Shown here: piece by piece, positions 1 to 5,374 of the stretch | Layout: the number at the start of each line of letters is the position of its first letter | How positions within the stretch are numbered: position 1 is the stretch's first letter | Source of the DNA: an uncultured Oscillospiraceae bacterium | GTDB lineage: Bacteria; Bacillota; Clostridia; Oscillospirales; Acutalibacteraceae | Reading direction: 5' to 3' | Assembly: GCA_900541905.1 (NCBI GenBank) | Contig: UQLQ01000035.1 | Span: 1-14,284 of the forward strand | DNA length: 14,284 nt | Notes under the pieces: model-generated | Told to the model about the DNA's origin: nothing | The model's database searches: none | Seen by the model: only the letters and a program-made list of their open reading frames with translations | Translations under genes and position numbers: made by a program

Positions 1-90
1 TACGAGCGCCGAAGCCTTGATTTGAACTGGGTCAACATCTGGGTGGCACCTCCAAACGAGAGTTGTAGGTTAAAGCCTGCGACTTTTTTT
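1..90 (+). ncRNA. 3' end of a structured RNA gene, possibly SRP RNA (5' part outside window)
   Basis: Bases 1-55 contain no open frame, are far more GC-rich than the surroundings, and run straight into an intrinsic terminator at 61-90, as expected for the tail of a stable RNA. The string ACGAGCGCCGAAGCC followed by GAACTGGG resembles the strand that follows the conserved domain IV loop in bacterial SRP (4.5S-like) RNAs. The stretch shows little self-pairing, which suits the 3' strand of a long rod whose 5' strand lies before base 1. The competing reading is a tRNA-Cys-like end: CTGGG, TGGCACC, U and CCA match a T-stem strand, acceptor strand, discriminator U73 and CCA in order, but no matching T-arm 5' strand precedes it. 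The identity is inference; only an RNA tail with terminator is well supported. Confidence 0.42.
61..90 (+). terminator. Intrinsic terminator between the two repeat copies
   Basis: AGTTGTAGG at 61-69 pairs with CCTGCGACT at 76-84 as a continuous 9-bp stem with two G-U pairs. The loop is six bases, and seven T residues follow at 84-90. It ends the RNA encoded by the first repeat copy. Confidence 0.8.
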
Positions 91-92
91 AT

Positions 93-147
93 TACGAGCG
101 CCGAAGCCTTGATTTGAACTGGGTCAACATCTGGGTGGCACCTCCAA
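93..147 (+). repeat. Second copy of the RNA 3'-end repeat
   Basis: An exact copy of bases 1-55, directly downstream of the first copy's terminator. It lacks any visible upstream half of an RNA gene, because only two bases separate it from the preceding T tract. It is therefore probably an untranscribed or read-through-only duplicate, with its own downstream terminator at 157-205. Confidence 0.85.
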
Positions 148-156
148 TCATTTTTA

Positions 157-205
157 ATCATCAAGACATTGTTCTAATTTCAATGTATTGGTGATTTTTA
201 TTTTT
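157..205 (+). terminator. Intrinsic terminator after the second repeat copy
   Basis: Bases 157-171 pair with 181-195 over 15 positions, with one G-U pair and one mismatch, around a nine-base loop. A T-rich tract follows at 195-205. It insulates the RNA locus from the secreted-protein operon downstream. Confidence 0.75.
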
Positions 206-423
206 ACAATTTTTTCAGTTGTATTTTGCAAGAAGAAAAGCAACTGTCGTTAATTTCATCAAAATTTAATCGTTAAAATATTTGTTGTATATTTTATGTA
301 AATCGCATAAATCAGTATTTTTTGATTTATATTACATGTATTTGTTGTAAAGACATAATATAGTAAAATCAAACATAAATAGTCACATTTTGTGACAAAA
401 TTCGTGCTTAATTTTCTTTCGTA
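206..423. other. AT-rich gene-free stretch upstream of the secreted-protein gene
   Basis: Together with the flanking repeat tail, terminator and leader, this forms a 381-base gap without a gene (148-528). The part from 206 to 423 is extremely AT-rich and has no credible coding frame. It contains a weak promoter-like pair (TTGTTG at 342-347, TAAAAT at 364-369, 16-bp spacer) and a perfect dyad at 382-396. The rest looks like upstream regulatory or UP-element-type DNA. Confidence 0.5.
382..396. promoter_or_regulatory. Perfect dyad GTCACA-N3-TGTGAC, possible operator
   Basis: GTCACA at 382-387 is the exact inverse complement of TGTGAC at 391-396, with TTT between. It lies about 28 bp upstream of the -35 element of the main promoter, a usual place for an activator or repressor site. 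The half-sites are those of Crp/Fnr-type sites but in everted order, so the regulator is unknown. Confidence 0.4.
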
Positions 424-452
424 TTGCATAGGACGATTTAAAGCATTATACT
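424..452 (+). promoter_or_regulatory. Sigma-A-type promoter of the secreted-protein gene
   Basis: TTGCAT at 424-429 and TATACT at 447-452 are separated by exactly 17 bp. Transcription should start near 458-460. This puts the palindrome at 459-474 at the very 5' end of the mRNA and leaves a leader of about 70 nt before the ATG at 529. Confidence 0.65.
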
Positions 453-458
453 GAACGT

Positions 459-502
459 AGTAAATGCATTTACTTTTTTTAAAACGTGAATTTAGTTCAC
501 GT
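459..502 (+). promoter_or_regulatory. Leader with two perfect palindromes
   Basis: AGTAAATGCATTTACT at 459-474 is a perfect 16-bp palindrome followed by a T run to 480. ACGTGAA at 484-490 and TTCACGT at 496-502 form a second perfect inverted repeat with a five-base loop, ending 12 bases before the AAAGGAG ribosome site at 514-520. In RNA these could be a 5' stabilising hairpin or a weak attenuator; in DNA they could be operators next to the promoter. Which applies cannot be told from sequence. Confidence 0.5.
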
Positions 503-528
503 GAAATAATAATAAAGGAGAGAAAAAC

Positions 529-951
529 ATGGTAAAGACAGCTAAAAACAGAAGTTTGAAAAAAATTATTGCTGGTGTTGCAGCTACTACAATGGTAATT
601 GCTGCAGGTTCAGCAATGGCGGTGAGTGCGGCAAATTATAATTTTGATGCTGAACAACCTTTCTCTAGAAGTGTAGGTACAAACGCTACTAGTCACTATG
701 TTCCAGGAACTGATGCAGCATATGCATATAATGTTTTCACAATAGGTGCAAATCTTGCTGGTAAATCTTATATTAGAATGTCAAGTTCTGGCGGAATGGA
801 TACTAAAGCGACTGACAATTATGCTGCTACTAATTATGCAAGATCTGTTCAATCCACCAAAGTACATTCTTCAACAAAACGTCCTTATAGCATGAATATG
901 GCAATAACAAGAGGTAGCGAACAAATTGATAACTACTACTATGCACAATAA
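529..951 (+). CDS. Secreted small protein, candidate bacteriocin of unknown family
   Basis: A 140-residue protein with a classical Sec signal peptide: basic residues K3-K12, a hydrophobic core at 13-28, and likely cleavage after AMA (29-31) or VSA/SAA (about 34-35). The mature part is about 105 residues, rich in Ser, Thr, Ala, Asn and Tyr, with no cysteine and no tryptophan. It has no transmembrane segment and ends in a Tyr-rich NNYYY-like tail (IDNYYYAQ). It therefore looks like a small extracellular, probably beta-rich protein. The ATG has AAAGGAG at 514-520. A leaky terminator follows, and then a two-permease ABC transporter. That order is known from lactococcin-972-type loci, where the secreted protein is the bacteriocin and the transporter gives export or immunity. 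I do not see the Trp/His signature I would expect of that family, so the bacteriocin role is inference; a surface or matrix protein is the alternative. Confidence 0.6.
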   Translation: MVKTAKNRSLKKIIAGVAATTMVIAAGSAMAVSAANYNFDAEQPFSRSVGTNATSHYVPGTDAAYAYNVFTIGANLAGKSYIRMSSSGGMDTKATDNYAATNYARSVQSTKVHSSTKRPYSMNMAITRGSEQIDNYYYAQ

Positions 952-987
952 TTGGTTGTTCCATACTATTAAATAGCATCTAAATAA

Positions 988-1039
988 CCTCCTTTGTTTT
1001 TATGTGGATGCACTTCACATTTAAATAAAGGAGGTTTTT
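988..1039 (+). terminator. Leaky terminator between secreted-protein gene and transporter genes
   Basis: CCTCCTTTGTTT at 988-999 pairs with AAATAAAGGAGG at 1023-1034 (12 bp, one G-U). After a two-base T-T mismatch, ATGTG at 1002-1006 pairs with CACAT at 1016-1020. Five T residues follow at 1035-1039 and then a G, a short tract likely to allow read-through. It would make the secreted-protein mRNA more abundant than the transporter mRNA. The AAAGGAGG in its 3' arm looks like a ribosome site but is sequestered in the stem. Confidence 0.7.
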
Positions 1040-1082
1040 GAATTATATTCTTCTAATTCAAATTAGAAATGGGGAATACGCG

Positions 1083-2213
1083 TTGAAAGTACTTCAATTA
1101 GTTTTTTTTAGGATACTGCAGTATTTTAAGTCGAATAAGCTAATTTTTATTTTATTTATTATAGGCGGTATTTTGTGTTCTTTAACGTTTATTTATTTTT
1201 ATGGTAATCTGATTACGCTTAGAAATATTTCTGGATCCAATGAAGAGCTTTTACGTAATTATGAAATTTATTTAAATCAATCATTAGATGAATTGAATGA
1301 TAATCAAAAAAATATTTTATATAAATACCCTACAGAGAAATTAACGGTACAGAGCCAAATGAAGCCATCCACGGTAGAGAGCGACCGTATTGGCAGCAGT
1401 TATAAGAATTATATGGAAAGAACAGATTCGATATTTTTAGAGTCCAGTTTATTAAACACAAATTTAATTAGTAAAGAAGCTGGACGGGTTCAATTTACAG
1501 ATGATGAGTTACAACAAAATTCACATGTCGTTATTTTGCCCCCTGATTTTTTAGATAGTCCTGAGATTCCTGAAACAATTCATATAATGGGAAAACCATA
1601 TCAAGTAATAGGGATTAGCGGTAGCTCCAATAATTTATATATACCTTATACCGTATTCGAAAATGAAAATCTAAAAATCGATCATATTTCTTTAATGTTA
1701 AAAAATGAATTATCGGATAAAGAAAATCAGAAGTTTGAGAGAGAACTCCAAGAGGTATTCCCAAATGCTCAAATTTCCGGTTCTTCTATGATGAAAGATA
1801 GTATGAAGAAGCAAGTGCCGAATCAATTATTTTTTGTAAGTACCATCTATTTGCTGGCTATTATTTCATTTATGTTTTTAATCAAGTATATGATAGATAA
1901 AAATAGTGGAGATGATATCATTTGTGTATTGGTGGGTGCTACAAGAAGGACTATTTTAAAAATTATATTATTGCAAAATTTTGTTTTAACATTAATAGTT
2001 GGAATTATTGGTATTGCTTTACATTGCGCTTTAAGAAATAATTTGTTTGAATTGATTAATACGCAACCTAACATTCAATATTATGCTACTGATTATTTAT
2101 TAATTTTAGGCATGATGGTAGTGATTTCAACAATTGCAATTATTCCGTTTTTATGGAGTACTTTCAGACACTCTTTGTTGGATTTAAAGAAAAAATATAT
2201 TTTGGAGGATTAA
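1083..2213 (+). CDS. FtsX/MacB-like ABC transporter permease 1
   Basis: A membrane protein of 376 residues from the TTG at 1083. It has one transmembrane segment at about 20-40, a large extracellular domain at about 41-248, and three further segments near 249-269, 292-315 and 338-358. This 1+3 layout is typical of FtsX/MacB-type permeases, which act on extracellular or membrane-inserted peptides and lipids. The sequence LVGATRR before the third segment matches the family's Gly-Ala turn. I prefer TTG 1083 over the TTG at 1038: the 1038 start is 3 bases from an SD locked in the terminator stem, while 1083 has GGGGA at 1071-1075 and yields an MKVL start like permease 2. It lies 4 bp before permease 2. 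Likely role: self-protection against, or export of, the upstream secreted protein (inference). Confidence 0.72.
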   Translation: MKVLQLVFFRILQYFKSNKLIFILFIIGGILCSLTFIYFYGNLITLRNISGSNEELLRNYEIYLNQSLDELNDNQKNILYKYPTEKLTVQSQMKPSTVESDRIGSSYKNYMERTDSIFLESSLLNTNLISKEAGRVQFTDDELQQNSHVVILPPDFLDSPEIPETIHIMGKPYQVIGISGSSNNLYIPYTVFENENLKIDHISLMLKNELSDKENQKFERELQEVFPNAQISGSSMMKDSMKKQVPNQLFFVSTIYLLAIISFMFLIKYMIDKNSGDDIICVLVGATRRTILKIILLQNFVLTLIVGIIGIALHCALRNNLFELINTQPNIQYYATDYLLILGMMVVISTIAIIPFLWSTFRHSLLDLKKKYILED

Positions 2214-2217
2214 TAAA

Positions 2218-3426
2218 ATGAAAGTATTAAGATTAATCCTGGAGATATATAAGAAAAATATTATTTCCTCTGTATTTCTACTAATCGTTTTTACAGTATC
2301 CATCGTGTATGCTAGCTTATCATTAGGACAATATAGATACATTACTTATACTAAAGATTTGTTTGTACAATCAAACTTACAAAATTCTATATTTTATATG
2401 CCATCCGGTTTTTCTATGCAAATTACAAATTGGACTCTGGAAGAATACAATGCTGAATTATATAAAGTGTATGATAACATTTTAGATTATTCAGCGGTTG
2501 ACAGTATCACTAAAAGTCCCTGGACGATAGGAAATATTCAAATATATGATGATGAACTGTTAAAAGGGTATCCTATTGAACTAATGGAAGGAAATTATTT
2601 TAGTGACAATAGCACAAGCCTTGATAAAGGTTTTGAAGCAATTGTAGGTGGACAACAGTACAAAGATGTCCAAGTTGGAGATACCATTTATATTCCTCTT
2701 TATGACATGAATCAAAATAGCATCCCCATTTATGTCATTGGTAAGACTCCTGATATCCTATATCTACCTAATTTTGGAATATCAAGCACAGAGATAGGGA
2801 CCCAGTATTTTTTACAACAAAATGAATCCGCTATTATACTCAAACATACACCGGAGCTAATGGATTATATAGAACAATATACAATGCCTTCAAATTTACC
2901 TAATTTTTTTGTAAATATAAAGGAAGATTGTACTGAAGAAGAAAAAGCGCAGTTATTTAATTATTTAGATAAAAACGGAAGATATACCACATATGAGAAA
3001 ATTTTGGAAAATTCAGATTTATATATTTCTGATACTGCTAAAGCCACACTTCCAATACCTTTATTCTTCTTATTTATCTCTACAGTAGCACTCATTACCA
3101 TTTCGATTTTATTTGTTCTAAAATCGTTTAAGCGAAACAGTATTTATTATTTATGTGGATGTAGTAGATTGCGTAGTTATTCTTATTTGGCTTTGGCCAT
3201 CGGCGGTATTAGTGTCATTGCCGGCATCATTAGTGGTTCGATAATAGGAAGTATGAATTCTATGATTGGTAGCCATATGCTAAATCTTCAAGAATACATT
3301 TTTGACCAAATTAGCATATGGAGTATAGTGATTTATATTATAATTGTGCTTATTATTTCGATAGGTATTCCATATTTGGTTTACCGCAGAATGTCACCTA
3401 TGGAACTATACAGGAGGGCACAATAA
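2218..3426 (+). CDS. FtsX/MacB-like ABC transporter permease 2
   Basis: A 402-residue membrane protein with one segment at about 17-36, an extracellular domain at about 37-280, and three segments near 281-301, 322-345 and 366-387. It ends in a basic tail with SPMELYRR, the Pro-x-x-Leu ending usual for FtsX-domain permeases. GGAGG at 2204-2208 sits nine bases before the ATG. It shares the MKVL start, length and topology with permease 1, so the two probably arose by duplication and form a heterodimer. The extracellular VGGQQY...VGDTIYIPLY and IPIYVIGKT stretches resemble the MacB periplasmic core pattern. Its stop overlaps the ATPase start by one base (TAATG), pointing to translational coupling and a stoichiometric complex. 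Confidence 0.78.
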   Translation: MKVLRLILEIYKKNIISSVFLLIVFTVSIVYASLSLGQYRYITYTKDLFVQSNLQNSIFYMPSGFSMQITNWTLEEYNAELYKVYDNILDYSAVDSITKSPWTIGNIQIYDDELLKGYPIELMEGNYFSDNSTSLDKGFEAIVGGQQYKDVQVGDTIYIPLYDMNQNSIPIYVIGKTPDILYLPNFGISSTEIGTQYFLQQNESAIILKHTPELMDYIEQYTMPSNLPNFFVNIKEDCTEEEKAQLFNYLDKNGRYTTYEKILENSDLYISDTAKATLPIPLFFLFISTVALITISILFVLKSFKRNSIYYLCGCSRLRSYSYLALAIGGISVIAGIISGSIIGSMNSMIGSHMLNLQEYIFDQISIWSIVIYIIIVLIISIGIPYLVYRRMSPMELYRRAQ

Positions 3427-4121
3427 TGATTGAATTAAAAAATATTAGTAAAAAATACGGAACAAAGGAAAATACGTTTTATGCACTTAGAGATATCAAT
3501 TTAGAAATAGAAGAAGGTAGTTTCATCGCAATTATGGGAAGATCTGGTGCAGGAAAATCTACTTTATTACAAATTATTGGATGTTTAGATGTATTTGACA
3601 AAGGAGAGTATATTTTAGACAACTATAAAATCCGAGAAATGCATGACATTCAACTTGCAAACATACGAAATGACAAGATAGGATTCGTATTTCAAGATTT
3701 TTCATTGTTAAACCAACAGAGTGTTCTTTTTAATGTAATGTTGCCAATGTATTTTAATAAAACTCCTTATAAACAAATGAAAGAAAGGGCACTTCATTCC
3801 CTTGAAATAGTAGGTCTTTTAGATCTTGCAAAGAAAAAAGCTCACCAACTGTCTGGGGGCCAAAGACAACGTGTCGCAATAGCAAGAGCCATTGTAAATA
3901 GTCCTTCCATCATTTTAGCAGATGAACCTACAGGAGCTTTGGATAGCGAAACTTCAAAATATATTATGAATTTATTTCAAAAATTAAATGAAATTGGGTT
4001 AACAATTATCGTTGTCACACATGATCATGATGTAGCAAATTATTGTTCAAAAATCATTACGATAAACGATGGGAAAATTGTTAAAACGGAAGAAAAAAGG
4101 GAAGTCTCAATTGTACATTGA
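3426..4121 (+). CDS. ABC transporter ATP-binding protein (MacB/LolD type)
   Basis: A complete 231-residue ATPase. Walker A is GRSGAGKST at 38-46, the Q-loop Gln is 90, the signature is LSGGQ at 142-146, Walker B is IILADE at 162-167 followed by PTGALD, and the switch His is 199. The ADEPTGALD form is typical of the MacB/LolD/FtsE group that partners with FtsX-like permeases, as found just upstream. I place the start at the ATG at 3426, overlapping the permease 2 stop, because MIELKNISKKYG is the usual N-terminus and AGGAGG at 3412-3417 is well placed. An in-frame extension to 3318 exists but lies inside the permease gene. It powers the transporter at the membrane's inner face. Confidence 0.93.
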   Translation: MIELKNISKKYGTKENTFYALRDINLEIEEGSFIAIMGRSGAGKSTLLQIIGCLDVFDKGEYILDNYKIREMHDIQLANIRNDKIGFVFQDFSLLNQQSVLFNVMLPMYFNKTPYKQMKERALHSLEIVGLLDLAKKKAHQLSGGQRQRVAIARAIVNSPSIILADEPTGALDSETSKYIMNLFQKLNEIGLTIIVVTHDHDVANYCSKIITINDGKIVKTEEKREVSIVH

Positions 4122-4206
4122 TAGAATGATACTCTATTCATATACTACAAAAATTTAATGTTCTCTCCCAAATAATATTTTTGTTTAGTATATTAATACT
4201 ATATAG

Positions 4207-4237
4207 CATATTGTAATTTATTATCAATTACAATATG
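4207..4237. repeat. Perfect 12-bp inverted repeat downstream of the transporter operon
   Basis: CATATTGTAATT at 4207-4218 and AATTACAATATG at 4226-4237 are exact inverse complements around a seven-base loop. No T tract follows at once, so it is not itself a classic terminator. It may protect the mRNA 3' end or act as an operator. It lies ten bases before the terminator hairpin. Confidence 0.75.
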
Positions 4238-4246
4238 GCATCTCTT

Positions 4247-4280
4247 AAAAAGTCGCAAGTATTTACTTGCGACTTTTTTT
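4247..4280. terminator. Strong terminator closing the secreted-protein/ABC operon
   Basis: AGTCGCAAGT at 4251-4260 pairs perfectly with ACTTGCGACT at 4265-4274 around the loop ATTT, preceded by an A tract and followed by T residues to 4280. It can work in both directions. The 3' arm and T tract (GCGACTTTTTTT) match those of the terminator at 61-90. Confidence 0.9.
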
Positions 4281-4350
4281 CTTAGCTTGGATATGTAGTA
4301 TCGCAACTTTTTCCTTATCCACTCATATGATATGCATGAGGTGAGTGGTT

Positions 4351-5355
4351 TTGAAGAAAAGATGTGATGCGGTTTTTGAAGGCGGAGGTGTACGTGGTAT
4401 TGGCTTGGTAGGAGCGGTATATCAAATGGAGCGCAGCGGCTATATATTCGGCAATGTGGCCGGTTCATCTGCGGGCGCAATTATCGCTTCTCTTTTGGCA
4501 GCAGGATATACAGGTGAAGAAATATACGAAGAAATGAAGCATGTGAATTACTTTAAATTTAAAGAAAAACATTTATTGGATTATTTCGGCATTGTAGGAA
4601 AACTACTCAGCATTTTATTTCATTTCGGCATATACAGTGCAGATTATTTTGAGCAGTGGCTGACAGAACTGTTATCAAAAAAAGGAGTATATACGTTTGG
4701 TGATTTAAAATGCGGCTCACATACCGGACATTGTAAATATAAACTACAAGTAACGGCGTCAGATATTACGGATGAAGAGTTGCTTGTGTTTCCAAGAGAT
4801 TTGCACAAATTTGGTATTATGGCAGATATGTATCCCATTGCAAAAGCGGTGCGCATGAGTATGAGTATTCCTGTTTTTTATGAACCTTTTATATTAAGAG
4901 ATCAAAGCGGAAAAAAACATTATATTGTGGACGGTGGCATGTTGAGCAATTATCCAATGTGGTTGTTGGATGAAGGAACGACAGAACCGCGGTATCCCAC
5001 AATTGGATTTAAGTTTTGCGAACAAAAAGAATGTTCAACACTTTGTAAGTGTAACCGTATGAATATTGTAGAATATATGGGCCAGCTTGTTTCAACAATG
5101 ATGGACGTTTATGATAAAGGGTATATTGCGCATTCGCAAGGAGATTTACAACGTTCTATTCAGATTCCTGTTCACATTACAGTCAACGGCACAGATCAAA
5201 AAATACGAACTACGGATTTTGCGATTACTTCGGAAGAAAGCCAAGCACTTTTTCAAAATGGAGTAAATGCAGCAACGGAGTTTTTGCAGCGATGGGATTT
5301 TCATGACTGGAAACAGAACTATCGATTTTCAGAGAAAAATAAAACCGACAGATAA
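4351..5355 (+). CDS. Patatin-like phospholipase
   Basis: A 334-residue serine hydrolase of the patatin family, which cleaves acyl chains from phospholipids through a Ser-Asp dyad. Visible parts are the oxyanion-hole motif GGGVRG at 11-16, the nucleophile elbow GSSAG at 38-42 with Ser40, and the DGG motif at 194-196 with Asp194. There is no signal peptide, so the enzyme is likely cytosolic or membrane-associated. I choose TTG 4351 because AGGTGAG at 4339-4345 lies six bases upstream; the in-frame GTG at 4345 falls inside that ribosome site. A Cys cluster (C223, C228, C232, C234) lies after the active-site Asp, and C121/H124/H127/C128 form a second one. I do not associate such clusters with the family, and they could bind metal. 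The gene stands alone between two terminators. Its lipid substrate is unknown. Confidence 0.88.
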   Translation: MKKRCDAVFEGGGVRGIGLVGAVYQMERSGYIFGNVAGSSAGAIIASLLAAGYTGEEIYEEMKHVNYFKFKEKHLLDYFGIVGKLLSILFHFGIYSADYFEQWLTELLSKKGVYTFGDLKCGSHTGHCKYKLQVTASDITDEELLVFPRDLHKFGIMADMYPIAKAVRMSMSIPVFYEPFILRDQSGKKHYIVDGGMLSNYPMWLLDEGTTEPRYPTIGFKFCEQKECSTLCKCNRMNIVEYMGQLVSTMMDVYDKGYIAHSQGDLQRSIQIPVHITVNGTDQKIRTTDFAITSEESQALFQNGVNAATEFLQRWDFHDWKQNYRFSEKNKTDR

Positions 5356-5369
5356 ACTCTGTCGGTTTT
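5341..5369. terminator. Bidirectional terminator between convergent genes
   Basis: AAAACCGACAGA at 5341-5352 pairs perfectly with TCTGTCGGTTTT at 5358-5369. T-rich sequence follows on the plus strand (5371-5376), and A-rich sequence precedes it, giving a T tract on the minus strand. The phospholipase stop codon sits in the loop, so it serves that gene and the convergent DUF4198 gene. Confidence 0.88.
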
Positions 5370-5374
5370 ATTTT

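Larger units (their letters stand above)
1..147. repeat. Tandem 55-bp perfect direct repeat (1-55 and 93-147), 92-bp period
   Basis: Bases 1-55 and 93-147 are identical over all 55 positions, beginning TACGAGCGCC and ending GGCACCTCCAA. The 37-bp spacer holds an intrinsic terminator, and the second copy is followed by a different one. The first copy starts at the window edge, so the repeat could extend upstream, or more copies could exist. It may be a duplicated 3' end of an RNA gene or tandem attachment-site remnants. Confidence 0.9.

Noticed and set aside
38..90. T-box riboswitch (GGGTGGCACC resembles the T-box core)
   Set aside because: The conserved core continues as ACCGCG in T-boxes but here reads CACCTCC. 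The element is repeated intact, and no aminoacyl-tRNA or amino-acid gene follows.
1..147. CRISPR-like direct repeat
   Set aside because: Only two copies, 55 bp long, and the 37-bp spacer is a terminator hairpin; no cas genes are seen.
529..951. Direct assignment as lactococcin 972
   Set aside because: Gene order is similar, but the mature protein is longer, lacks tryptophan and shows none of the motifs I recall for that family.
1038..1082. Upstream TTG start for permease 1
   Set aside because: Its SD is inside the terminator stem and only three bases away; TTG 1083 gives the MKVL start shared with permease 2.
3318..3425. N-terminal extension of the ATPase
   Set aside because: It lies inside the permease 2 gene in another frame; the ATG at 3426 has the right SD and family N-terminus.
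4199..4480. Minus-strand open frame over the terminator and phospholipase start
   Set aside because: It spans a strong terminator hairpin and is antisense to conserved patatin motifs.
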